Assembly: GCA_035644815.1 (NCBI GenBank)
Contig: DASQNU010000240.1
Location: forward strand, 1 to 64,000
Direction: 5' to 3'
Origin: Brevibacillus_F sp035644815
GTDB lineage: Bacteria; Bacillota; Bacilli; Brevibacillales; Brevibacillaceae
Length of the DNA stretch: 64,000 nucleotides
In this document: positions 25,131-33,077 of the stretch, piece after piece
How the letters are laid out: every line of letters starts with the position of its first letter
How positions within the stretch are numbered: the stretch's first letter is position 1
Made by a program: the position numbers and the translations under genes
Notes under the pieces: model-generated
Seen by the model: only the letters and a program-made list of their open reading frames with translations
Told to the model about the DNA's origin: nothing
Databases searched by the model: none

Positions 25131-26042
25131 TTACTTGCGTGAGATTGTGATTGGTTGGTGATGATGGTCATGCTCGTGATCGTGGTGATGATCGTGATCG
25201 TGACTGTGCCCATGTTCATGATGATGATGATGATGCCCAATATGTTCCATTGCCGCAAACCGGTACTGGCACGTATCGCAATTCATCCGGACTTGCCCAT
25301 GGAGGGCTTCCTCGACCCGGTCCTTGAACACTTCCTTCAAAAGTGGATGGAATCCAAAATATTCTGCCAGCGTAAATTGCTTATCCGGATCCCTCTGCGT
25401 CCAAACCACCAAATTTTCAGCCATCCGCTTCATCAGCACGCCTGTGAACAGAAAGTACGGCAGTACCACGACATGGCGCGCACCCAGCTTCAAACATCGT
25501 TCAATCCCTTCATCAAACAGCGGGAAGGTGACTCCCATGAAACCAGTCTCTACAATCTTCACGCCCGAACGCTCCCAAAACAGTCGTGCCATCTTGTAGA
25601 GATCGCTGTTGGCATCAGGATCGCTACTGCCCCGGCCGACAATCAGGACAGCCAAATCCTCGGGTTTGCTTTCTGCATTCACTCCTGCTTCTTCCAGACG
25701 TGCCTCCAAAATCGAAAGTACCTGTTCGTGAACGCTTACCGGGCGGCCGTAAATGAACTCCACCTGCGGATATTTCACACGGATCTCGTCGATGGCAGCA
25801 GGAATATGAATCTTGGCGTGCCCCGCAGAGAAGAGCATGATCGGGATCACGATGACACGGGTAGCCCCTTTTTGCACACATGTTTCAAATCCTTTATGCA
25901 TGTCTGGCTGCACAAACTCGAGAAAACATGTCTCCACGAGCGGTACCGCCAACTCCTTCGCGATTCCGGCGACGAACTGCCTAACCTCCTCATTCCCAGC
26001 GGGGTCTTTGCTACCATGTCCGACAAACAGCACTGCATCCAT
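25131..26042 (-). CDS. cbiX: Sirohydrochlorin cobaltochelatase CbiX with His-rich tail
   Basis: Inserts cobalt into sirohydrochlorin, committing it to B12. The 303 residues hold two CbiX-like half domains: the first starts AVLFVGHGSKDPAGNEEV and has IMLFSAGHAKIHIPA, the second starts AVLIVGRGSSDPDANSDL and has VLPYFLFTGVLMKRM. The C-terminus is an extension with about nineteen histidines in thirty residues, alternating with Asp, Glu and Gly, likely a cobalt store or delivery tail. A CDTCQYR motif precedes it. The ATG follows AGGGAGG. It is the long CbiX type known from Bacillus relatives. Confidence 0.95.
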   Translation of the reverse strand: MDAVLFVGHGSKDPAGNEEVRQFVAGIAKELAVPLVETCFLEFVQPDMHKGFETCVQKGATRVIVIPIMLFSAGHAKIHIPAAIDEIRVKYPQVEFIYGRPVSVHEQVLSILEARLEEAGVNAESKPEDLAVLIVGRGSSDPDANSDLYKMARLFWERSGVKIVETGFMGVTFPLFDEGIERCLKLGARHVVVLPYFLFTGVLMKRMAENLVVWTQRDPDKQFTLAEYFGFHPLLKEVFKDRVEEALHGQVRMNCDTCQYRFAAMEHIGHHHHHHEHGHSHDHDHHHDHEHDHHHQPITISRK

Positions 26043-26057
26043 TGTTATAGCCTCCCT

Positions 26058-27833
26058 TTACTCGCCGCACACGGCATTCTCGATGGTCACTGTCGCTACT
26101 TCGCGATAGGCAAACCCTTCTACAAACCCGACACGTTTGAAAAATTTATGAAACCGCTCATCCGGGAATCCAGCGCTCCGATACTGCTCGATGATGCGAG
26201 TCAGCACAGGCAGCAGCTCATCCGGCTTAATCCCTTCCGCCACCGGAACGCCTGCATGAGCGCTGCGCCCGACGGTTTTGGCTCCGAGAAACAGATCAAA
26301 GCCGCCTTTTCGATATACGATCCCGATATCTTCCTTCACCGCTCCGTAGCAAGCCATTCCGCAACCATTGAAGCCGATCTTCAGCTCCTTCGGTATGGAT
26401 TGACCGCCCAGACGAGCTTGCAGCTCCTCCGCATACGGAATCGCATCTTTTTTCTCCCCGTTGCAAAAATCACACGCCTTCACTTGCAGCACGTCGCCCA
26501 CTGGCATCAAAAGCAGTCCAGCTTCCTGCAAACGGCGTGTAACCGCGCCAGGCTCGGCATTCGGGATACGAAGAATAATCTGGTGATGCGGGGTATATTC
26601 GATCTCTCCTTGCTCTCCGGCTACTTCCGCGATCAGGATCATCTGCTGCGGCGTAAACTTTTTGTTGACGATTCCCGGGCTGACCGCACACTCGAAGATG
26701 GTCTCCTGGCGAAACAACGGTGGTTGAACAGGAACGTTGCCTACGGTGGATAGGGTTGTTTTCACTTCAAAACCGAGTGAGCGCTGCAACGTTGACAAGG
26801 CTTCTTGTGCCAATTGGGCTGGAGTGTAGTCAGCTGCTGTATCCGTTAGAGCCGCTTCGGTTGTCAGGTTCACTGCGACCGCCCTCGCTCCTCCAGCCAT
26901 TGCTTGCTCCTCAACGGTTCCCGCATTTCCAACCATTCTTACTTGTTCATCGATTCTCGCTTGACGATCCATGCCCAATCCTTGGCCACCCACTGGATCT
27001 GCTCCAGCATGCAGCGCCCAAGGCTCATTTTCGCTGCGCAGCCGCTCATACGGCTTCAAGGGTTGGATATCAGAGGTCAGTGTGTATTTGCGCTGATAGC
27101 CGCGTGGCGTGATGATCTTCCCGTCATAGACAAATGTAGAAGCATTGCCGATGATCACCGTGGTCAACATGCCGATATCGTGATCCAGCATCCTGTCAAG
27201 CGTCGTGATTTCCACGTGTTGTCGATCACGGTAGGCGCTCTTCACGATGCCAACTGGTGTATCCGGGGAACGGTACTGCAGGATGATCCGCTGCGCCTCT
27301 ACGATTTGCCGAGTCCGTCGTCCGCTTTTGGGATTATACAGCGCGATGACAAAGTCGGCCCCCGCTGCTGCATCGATTCGCTTGGCGATCAGCTCCCATG
27401 GCGTCAAATGATCGCTTAAGCTGATGGTGCAGGCATCGTGCATGATGGGTGCACCCAGCAAAGCAGCACTGGAATTGATCGCCGAAATGCCAGGGATTAC
27501 CTCTACCGCGACGCCGGCCGCTTCTGTCCAGCTCTTCTCGACCAGCACTTCATAGATAAGCCCGGCCATGCCATACACACCCGCGTCTCCACTGGAGATG
27601 ACAGCAACCTTCTTGCCCTGCTCGGCTTGACGTACCGCTTCTCTGGCACGGCTCACTTCTTCCGTCATGCCGGTGCTGACGATCTCCTGATGCGTCAGCA
27701 GCCCTTGGATCAGTTCGACATAGGTGGTATATCCGATGATGATGTCACTCTCTTCAATGGCATCCCGCGCCCGCTTTGTAATATGCTCAGCGCTGCCGGG
27801 ACCAAAGCCGATCACAAACAGCTTGCCTGCCAT
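26058..27833 (-). CDS. cbiH: CbiH60-type precorrin-3B C17-methyltransferase with ferredoxin-like Fe-S half domain
   Basis: Ring-contraction enzyme: methylates C17 and forms the delta-lactone of cobalt-precorrin-4. The N-terminal 260 residues are a classical CbiH/CobJ methylase (VIGFGPGSAEHITKRARDAI, SSGDAGVYGMAGLIYE, PGISAINSSAALLGAPIMHD, ALYNPKSGRRTRQI). After a low-complexity Ala/Gly-rich linker (about 270-360) a second domain of about 230 residues resembles the nitrite/sulfite reductase half domain, with KACDFCNG and FNGCGMACYGAVKEDIG; these four cysteines could hold an Fe-S cluster. The same architecture is known for Bacillus megaterium CbiH60. The ATG at 27833 follows AAGGGAG by 8 bases. 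Confidence 0.93.
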   Translation of the reverse strand: MAGKLFVIGFGPGSAEHITKRARDAIEESDIIIGYTTYVELIQGLLTHQEIVSTGMTEEVSRAREAVRQAEQGKKVAVISSGDAGVYGMAGLIYEVLVEKSWTEAAGVAVEVIPGISAINSSAALLGAPIMHDACTISLSDHLTPWELIAKRIDAAAGADFVIALYNPKSGRRTRQIVEAQRIILQYRSPDTPVGIVKSAYRDRQHVEITTLDRMLDHDIGMLTTVIIGNASTFVYDGKIITPRGYQRKYTLTSDIQPLKPYERLRSENEPWALHAGADPVGGQGLGMDRQARIDEQVRMVGNAGTVEEQAMAGGARAVAVNLTTEAALTDTAADYTPAQLAQEALSTLQRSLGFEVKTTLSTVGNVPVQPPLFRQETIFECAVSPGIVNKKFTPQQMILIAEVAGEQGEIEYTPHHQIILRIPNAEPGAVTRRLQEAGLLLMPVGDVLQVKACDFCNGEKKDAIPYAEELQARLGGQSIPKELKIGFNGCGMACYGAVKEDIGIVYRKGGFDLFLGAKTVGRSAHAGVPVAEGIKPDELLPVLTRIIEQYRSAGFPDERFHKFFKRVGFVEGFAYREVATVTIENAVCGE

Positions 27834-27853
27834 GCCGCTCACTCCCTTTCAAG

Positions 27854-28543
27854 TTACATGCTTTGAATGATCATAAAGCCGAGTACCAAGCTGTATCCGC
27901 CGGTTACTGTGCCAAGCAGCAGCTGGACTCTTCTTTTCAATGCCGCTTTCATGAAGCCCCAGGAGGCCGCATACGTGACGAGCACCGTGGCGCAAAGCAA
28001 TCCAACGGTAAAGAGCAAGATCTGTATACTGGCAAAAAAGAAATTGTCCAAGCCCACGCTACTCCCAATCAGCATGACCTGAGTAGGGGTCTCAGCCCCG
28101 ATGCCATGCAGAATGCCGATGCAAAACGCGCTCAATATCCCCATTTTTTGTATCTGCGCCCGGTTGGTCTTGATGCGGAACATCCGGGCAACCATCTGAA
28201 TGATCAGCTCCCAGCGGCTTTGGTACTCATAGGCTTCTTTCTGCTGAAAAATGCTCCACAAAATGAATCCCCCCAGCACCAAGAGACTCAGTCCGACCAG
28301 GAATTCCATCGCATGCAGAATCGTACCCGGCAGCTTGGAGCCGATCATAACCGCCAGCATGCCAATCACCAGCACGATAGCACCATGGCCCAGCGCATAC
28401 ATGATCCCCATCTGAAGCTGCCGCTTACGCTGCTTCTCCGCTCCCACCATATCGGCAATCGCGGCTACATGATCCGAATCCATCCCGTGGCGAAAACCGA
28501 TCAGAATGGCGAAAAACGTAAAAGATAAAATCTCGAGTACCAT
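27854..28543 (-). CDS. NiCoT-type nickel/cobalt transporter
   Basis: Secondary transporter that brings Co2+ (or Ni2+) into the cell. The 229 residues form about seven helices. The NiCoT signature HX4DH is present as RHGMDSDHVAAIAD in helix II, together with MGIMYALGHGAIVLVIGM and FCIGILHGIGAETPTQVMLI, where GHG and HGIGAET are further conserved metal-site segments. The ATG at 28543 follows GGAGGGG; a longer frame from 28576 enters the leader. It is the first gene behind the second B12 riboswitch, which supports cobalt as substrate. Confidence 0.92.
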   Translation of the reverse strand: MVLEILSFTFFAILIGFRHGMDSDHVAAIADMVGAEKQRKRQLQMGIMYALGHGAIVLVIGMLAVMIGSKLPGTILHAMEFLVGLSLLVLGGFILWSIFQQKEAYEYQSRWELIIQMVARMFRIKTNRAQIQKMGILSAFCIGILHGIGAETPTQVMLIGSSVGLDNFFFASIQILLFTVGLLCATVLVTYAASWGFMKAALKRRVQLLLGTVTGGYSLVLGFMIIQSM

Positions 28544-28569
28544 CGAATCCCCTCCAAATACTTCCTGCA

Positions 28570-28617
28570 AAAACAAACAAAGGGCATTCCTACCTCATAA
28601 AAGGGTAGAAATGCCCT
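28570..28617 (-). terminator. Expression-platform terminator of cobalamin riboswitch B
   Basis: AGGGCATT pairs with AATGCCCT, extended by CTACC/GGTAG, and is followed on the minus strand by TTTGTTTGTTTTT. It lies between the aptamer and the transporter gene, so B12 binding should cause premature termination. Confidence 0.85.
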
Positions 28618-28684
28618 ATGACGGACTGCGCATCCGTGGCACTTCAACACCCCCTATCCGCGTAGGTTGATTGTGTTTCACAAA

Positions 28685-28882
28685 AACAGGCAGGTCTCCT
28701 GGCTTAGGGCCTCTCTTTTCGTGCCTTCCCGGAAAGCTGTTTTCCAGTGACATATGGCGAAAAGATTGCTCATGGTTGATGAGCACCCATCACAGTGGCG
28801 GGACCGCGCCGGCTTTTCACCGGACTTCCCTATTAAGTCGAGCCGCGCTTCCCCTTGGAGAAGCACGCTCCACACCTGTTTT
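28685..28882 (-). ncRNA. Cobalamin (AdoCbl) riboswitch B, ahead of the corrin ring operon
   Basis: On the minus strand the leader has the conserved core segments GGGAAGTCCGGTGAAAAGCC and GCGGTCCCGCCACTGTGA, and ends with the B12 box AGCCAGGAGACCTGCC (28704-28689). The aptamer starts about 8 bases after the stop of the upstream cobC-like gene, which leaves no ordinary intergenic promoter. It is followed by the terminator at 28570-28617 and the Ni/Co transporter. Confidence 0.96.
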
Positions 28883-28890
28883 CTCATGTA

Positions 28891-29439
28891 TCAAATTATC
28901 GATGGCTCTATGGTCACAAGTTCCAGATAGGCTGCATTAGGAAGAATGCCTACATCCTTACCATACGCCTGTCCCAGACATTTGATGATACTGCCGTGGG
29001 TGACAAGCAAAATATCTGTCTGCGGATAAGACACCAGAAGAGATTCTACGGCTTCCGTTACCCGCTGTCGTACTGCCGATAGGGCTTCGACCTCCCACTG
29101 CCCGTCCTGGATCTCCTCAATATCTGCGATCCCGTAATGGTCCTGAATTTCCTGCAAGGTCAAGCCCTCCAATCTGCCAAAAGAACGTTCACGCATACAG
29201 GTGATCACTTCGATTGGCACCTGAAAGAACTCGCTAGCGATGAAAGCAGACTGCGCGGCACGAAGCAGCGGGCTGGTGAAAATTCGCACGGGTCGCAGCT
29301 CCTCTTGGTCAGCAAGTCGTCTGCATGCTTGCCTGACCTGCTCCCTGCCATCCGGGAGAAGCGGAATATCCCGCAGCCCCTGAATGCGTCTTTCCCGATT
29401 CCACGGGGTCTCGCCATGTCTCATGACAAATAGTCGCAT
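28891..29439 (-). CDS. Histidine phosphatase family protein, alpha-ribazole phosphatase-like (copy 2)
   Basis: A phosphoglycerate-mutase-like phosphatase of 182 residues with the catalytic RHGE in LFVMRHGETPWNRERRIQG, second His region LLVTHGSIIKCLG, and ERSFGRLEGLTLQEI in between. In the cobalamin setting it probably removes phosphate from alpha-ribazole-5'-phosphate or adenosylcobalamin-5'-phosphate (CobC). The ATG at 29439 follows AGGGGGA, which overlaps the cbiB stop. A second CobC-like gene is in the same operon (31135-31728), so one may have another substrate. Confidence 0.85.
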   Translation of the reverse strand: MRLFVMRHGETPWNRERRIQGLRDIPLLPDGREQVRQACRRLADQEELRPVRIFTSPLLRAAQSAFIASEFFQVPIEVITCMRERSFGRLEGLTLQEIQDHYGIADIEEIQDGQWEVEALSAVRQRVTEAVESLLVSYPQTDILLVTHGSIIKCLGQAYGKDVGILPNAAYLELVTIEPSII

Positions 29440-29450
29440 GCGCTGTCCCC

Positions 29451-30413
29451 CTATTTCCACATATTGCAGAGCAGCACCGCCACGGCAAAGAAAAGGAGGG
29501 AGAGAACGCTGACTTTTTTCATTACGCCAACCGTTCTTCTAATATCTTCCGGGCTTATCGGACGCGTGGGCTCCCCCATCTTAGCTCGATGCGAGGCGAT
29601 ACCCTGATAGTAGTTCGTACCTCCCAATTGTATCCCGAGCGCCCCTGCGATACCTGCTTCCGGAATTCCGCTGTTGGGACTGGGATGCAGCGAAGCATCG
29701 CGTCGGATCGTACGCCAGCATCCACGCCAATCCATGTTGCTCCCCATACTGACTGCCACCAGCAGGAGGCTGGTCAACCGAGCCGGTATGTAATTCAGCA
29801 CATCGTCAAATCGGGCCGATGCCCATCCAAGATGCTGGTAGTGTTCATTTTTGTAGCCGACCATGGAATCGAGCGTATTGGCCGCCCGATAGACAAAAGC
29901 TAGCGGAGCACCACCAATGGCTGCGTAAAAGAGTGGGGAGATGATCGCATCCACGATGTTCTCCGCCACCGTTTCTACGGCTCCCCGGGAGATTTCGGTC
30001 TTCTCCAGGTACTCCGTATCCCGCCCGACAACCATGGACAGAGAGCGTCGGGCCTCTACCAGATCTCCGCGCTGCAAGTGGCGGTAAATCTCCATTCCTG
30101 CATCCGCGAGTCCCTTTGTGGCAATCGTGGTGGAAATGAGAACCGCTTCCAGCCCCGCTTCCAGCCAAGGGTGAATCCAAGCGGCTGCAAGCAGGATCAG
30201 CCAGACCAGAGCGCCGCTGCCGCCTGCAATGCAAATGGGAAACAGCAAGCCTGCCACTTTCAACATCCGCTCTCCAGTTGCACCACGTCTCACCATTTTT
30301 TCCAGTTGTTTAATGCATGCACCCATCATCACCACCGGATGAGGAAGCCAGCGCGGATCACCGATCAGGAGATCCAGCAGGTAGGCAGCGATAAGGATCA
30401 GGCTCTGTGTCAT
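29451..30413 (-). CDS. cbiB: Adenosylcobinamide-phosphate synthase (CbiB/CobD)
   Basis: Membrane enzyme that attaches aminopropanol phosphate to adenosylcobyric acid. The sequence begins SLILIAAYLLDLLIGDP-type, with DPRWLPHPVVMMG, and contains GRDTEYLEKTEISRGAVETV, ENIVDAIISPLFYAAIGG, FVYRAANTLDSMVGYKNE and the C-terminal PSPNSGIPEAGIAGALGIQL. Four to five membrane segments are expected. The ATG at 30413 sits 1 base after the cbiZ stop; a reading frame from 30458 lies inside cbiZ. Confidence 0.96.
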   Translation of the reverse strand: MTQSLILIAAYLLDLLIGDPRWLPHPVVMMGACIKQLEKMVRRGATGERMLKVAGLLFPICIAGGSGALVWLILLAAAWIHPWLEAGLEAVLISTTIATKGLADAGMEIYRHLQRGDLVEARRSLSMVVGRDTEYLEKTEISRGAVETVAENIVDAIISPLFYAAIGGAPLAFVYRAANTLDSMVGYKNEHYQHLGWASARFDDVLNYIPARLTSLLLVAVSMGSNMDWRGCWRTIRRDASLHPSPNSGIPEAGIAGALGIQLGGTNYYQGIASHRAKMGEPTRPISPEDIRRTVGVMKKVSVLSLLFFAVAVLLCNMWK

Positions 30414-30414
30414 C

Positions 30415-31122
30415 TCACACCTCTCTTTGCGTCCGCACCGCTTCCAGAACGGCTCCATAGGTTAGCCGCCCGATAGCCTGCCCGATAGTAGTCGCGGTGC
30501 CGGCGAACTGGTGAACTCCATCAAAGTGTGCAGCTTGACTTGCGGCTAGGACAATTGCGTCACTCGTCGTACCAGTGATAATCTCACCGTTTGGGTCCCG
30601 GATTTGGGCGTCCTGCAGCGCCGCGCACTTGGCCTCGGTCGCCGTCATGACGGCATTAATCATCGCAGCAGTCGTAAGTCTTGCATCCAGCATGATCATC
30701 ACGTTGATCGTGCCTGCCCGGTAGGAGGAATACGCCTTGCGCCTGCGTCCCGCTCTGGCACCATTGCCTGTCCCCGCCGTGGCGCAGACTAGCAGGCTGA
30801 ATTGGTCGCCCTTCTCCTCTTGGACAGAGGCAAGCGTCAGCCTGGCTGCGGTCAAGAGTCCTACCGTCTCGTCCGGATCATATCCCCACTGGGTGATCTG
30901 GCTCGCCAATTGACCTGCCGGATCGTGACTTTGGTAATCCAGGGGGACCAAGCCGTTGATGTACGTGCGGGCATCCTGCATGCCACCCCGCCACAGCGCG
31001 CTGCTTACGGTCTGCATCATCTCCGGACTTTGGATCATAAGATGGTTCTCCCGCAGCCTTAGTCTCAGATGTGGCCATACCTGCGAGTCAAAATAAGTCA
31101 TGCTGCGAAACGGTTGTGCCAT
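30415..31122 (-). CDS. cbiZ: Adenosylcobinamide amidohydrolase (CbiZ)
   Basis: Cleaves the aminopropanol side chain of adenosylcobinamide or pseudocobalamin to give cobyric acid for remodelling. The 235 residues match the family through VSSALWRGGMQDARTYING, LLTAARLTLASV, VCATAGTGNGARAG, GTINVMIMLDARLTTAAMI, ATEAKCAALQD and GEIITGTTSDAIVLAA. The ATG follows AAGGAG. It lies directly before cbiB, the enzyme that reattaches the linker, so this operon combines salvage with de novo synthesis. Confidence 0.94.
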   Translation of the reverse strand: MAQPFRSMTYFDSQVWPHLRLRLRENHLMIQSPEMMQTVSSALWRGGMQDARTYINGLVPLDYQSHDPAGQLASQITQWGYDPDETVGLLTAARLTLASVQEEKGDQFSLLVCATAGTGNGARAGRRRKAYSSYRAGTINVMIMLDARLTTAAMINAVMTATEAKCAALQDAQIRDPNGEIITGTTSDAIVLAASQAAHFDGVHQFAGTATTIGQAIGRLTYGAVLEAVRTQREV

Positions 31123-31134
31123 GCTGCGTTCTCC

Positions 31135-31728
31135 TTATAACGACGTACTCTCTTTTACCCAACGGCTCCCATCCCAGCTAGCGAGCAGCGCTTCTCCATG
31201 GGAGATTGCCTGCACCTCCCAGAAACATCCCGAATCACCGTGAATCCATTTACTTTGGAACCAGCGGATGACCCCACCGTGACTAACCAACAAAATGGTA
31301 TCGTCAGGCCTGCATGCCTCCTTAATACCTGCCAGCAAGCGATCGACACGCTCTCCGAAAGCGAACAAGGTTTCGCCGTCCGGTGGGGAGACGGTGAAGG
31401 GATCGGCATACCACATGACGGCACGCTCATCATCCTCTTCCATGATCTGCGCATAGGTTTTGCCTTCCCAGAGACCAAACGACAACTCCCGTAAAGCCGA
31501 ACATGCGACAGGTTCAAGTCCACGGCCGTTGGCAATGGCCGCAGCCGTCTGGATGCATCGCTGCAAATCGCTGGTATACACAGCGGTGATCGGCCACTGG
31601 GACAGCCGATCGGCCAAATTCCTTGCTTGCTCTTCACCCTTGCTGTTGAGCGGTGGGTCTGCCTGACCAAGATATTGCCGCAGTCGATTCTGCTCGGTTT
31701 CCCCGTGCCGGACCCAGATCCATCTCAT
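31135..31728 (-). CDS. cobC: Alpha-ribazole phosphatase-like histidine phosphatase
   Basis: Histidine phosphatase of 197 residues with WIWVRHGETEQNRLRQYLGQ, ELSFGLWEGKTYAQIME and LLVSHGGVIRWF. In cobalamin clusters this family removes the 5'-phosphate from the nucleotide loop. The ATG at 31728 overlaps the cobS stop (ATGA). The gene symbol rests on position beside cobS and cobU; specificity cannot be told from the sequence. Confidence 0.85.
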   Translation of the reverse strand: MRWIWVRHGETEQNRLRQYLGQADPPLNSKGEEQARNLADRLSQWPITAVYTSDLQRCIQTAAAIANGRGLEPVACSALRELSFGLWEGKTYAQIMEEDDERAVMWYADPFTVSPPDGETLFAFGERVDRLLAGIKEACRPDDTILLVSHGGVIRWFQSKWIHGDSGCFWEVQAISHGEALLASWDGSRWVKESTSL

Positions 31729-32468
31729 GGCAGCCACCTTCCCACTGCAAGCAGTCCCAAGAGACAGAATGCTTCAGTCGATTCGATTAATGCTCCGTAT
31801 ACATCGCCCGTCAAGCCACCCAATTTGCGGATGACCCTGACAGCAAACACGACCGCAAACAACGCTGCGATTCCGATCGCCAGGAGCATCTGCCAGGCGC
31901 CAAGACACCAGCCGATCAAAAGCATAAAGACACAGCCAAAGATCAAGCTCCACACGTTTAACGTCTCGCGCATCCCGAGGGCGATCCCGTCTCGTGCAAG
32001 ATAAGGAAAAGCGCGCATCATGACCATCACCAGCGTGCGGGCAGCCAATGGAACTGCGATCAGCATGGCCGTCCCCGGCTGGGCCAAGATATCGAAGAGC
32101 GCCACGCCTTTCAGCAAGAAGAGGGAGATGGCCGCGATCACCCCCATCGCTCCGACTCGGCTGTCTTTCATAATGGCCAGCATCTGCTCACGCGACCGAT
32201 TGCTGCCAAGACCATCGGCCAGATCCATCCAGCCATCCAAATGTAGCCCTCCCGTGAGGTATACCCAGAACAGCAATGTTATCACTGCGCTCACCTGGGG
32301 GGAAAACGTGGTTATTGCCGCCATATGAACCACCCAAAGCAAGAGACCAATCAAAGCCCCGACTAGCGGGTAGTACCGGACGCTGCGCTGCCAGTCCTCT
32401 GCCGAATAATTCAGATTTGGAACTGGAATCCGTGTCAAAAACGAAACCGCCTGAAACATCGCCTTCAT
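31725..32468 (-). CDS. cobS: Adenosylcobinamide-GDP ribazoletransferase (cobalamin synthase)
   Basis: Integral membrane enzyme joining adenosylcobinamide-GDP with alpha-ribazole (phosphate). About 247 residues, with AVSFLTRIPVPNLNYSAEDW, YYPLVGALIGLLLW, GGLHLDGWMDLADGLGSN (the acidic metal site) and SREQMLAIMKDSRVGAMGV. The ATG at 32468 overlaps the cobU stop as ATGA and follows GGAGG by 8 bases. Confidence 0.96.
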   Translation of the reverse strand: MKAMFQAVSFLTRIPVPNLNYSAEDWQRSVRYYPLVGALIGLLLWVVHMAAITTFSPQVSAVITLLFWVYLTGGLHLDGWMDLADGLGSNRSREQMLAIMKDSRVGAMGVIAAISLFLLKGVALFDILAQPGTAMLIAVPLAARTLVMVMMRAFPYLARDGIALGMRETLNVWSLIFGCVFMLLIGWCLGAWQMLLAIGIAALFAVVFAVRVIRKLGGLTGDVYGALIESTEAFCLLGLLAVGRWLP

Positions 32469-33004
32469 CCTTTGATCCTCCATGGAACTCCAGCAAGGAC
32501 CGCAAAGACTTCATCCGCATGGCTGGCCACCTTTTGGTTGGCTTCCCCCAGCACATCGGCGAATCGTCTACCGAGTGGTGTCAGGGCAACACCTCCTAGC
32601 CCCACTTCATTCGTCACGATGATCACGGTTCCACTGTAAGTGCGGCGGAGCTCGATCAACTGCTCGAGCTCGCGGTAAAGCTCGTTGGTTATCACTTCAT
32701 CCCGCAGCTTCTCTTCCGGAAGCTCCATCAATCTACGGCTGATCCAGCCGGACAGACAGTCCAGCAGCACCGCCTGATACTCGCCTGCTGACTGCATCAC
32801 ATCCGTAAGAGATTCATTTAACTCCAACAATCCCCAATGTGCAGGGCGCCGTTTCCGATGCTGCCGAATTCGCTCGGCTGTCTCATCATCCCAGGCTTGA
32901 CCGGTCGCGACGTACAAGATCCGTTCTCCTTCTGCTGCGACTAATTCCTCGGCGAACCGGCTTTTTCCCGATCGCACGCCGCCGGTAACCATGATCAGCT
33001 TCAT
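32465..33004 (-). CDS. cobU: Adenosylcobinamide kinase / guanylyltransferase
   Basis: Bifunctional enzyme that phosphorylates adenosylcobinamide and then adds GMP. The P-loop is VTGGVRSGKSRFAEEL; further hallmarks are LYVATGQAWDDETAERIRQH (with the guanylylated His region HRKRRPAHW), LLDCLSGWISRR and IIVTNEVGLGGVALTPLGRR. The ATG at 33004 is preceded by GGGGGGAGAGG; a longer frame to 33058 has no such site. Confidence 0.96.
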   Translation of the reverse strand: MKLIMVTGGVRSGKSRFAEELVAAEGERILYVATGQAWDDETAERIRQHRKRRPAHWGLLELNESLTDVMQSAGEYQAVLLDCLSGWISRRLMELPEEKLRDEVITNELYRELEQLIELRRTYSGTVIIVTNEVGLGGVALTPLGRRFADVLGEANQKVASHADEVFAVLAGVPWRIKG

Positions 33005-33077
33005 GGCCTCTCCCCCCTTACCGCTTTCAGCCCCTGTATAACCTAGCGTCCACCTCAATCGGCTGAAATCACTTATT

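Noticed and set aside
25150..25240. CAT/ATG-rich repeats that look like a microsatellite
   Set aside because: They encode the His/Asp-rich tail of CbiX in frame and need no separate explanation.
25155..26753. Long plus-strand open frame of 532 codons opposite cbiX and cbiH
   Set aside because: It is a shadow of two well-supported minus-strand genes, with Met/Val/His-rich low-complexity content derived from the His tail of CbiX; no ribosome site or homology.
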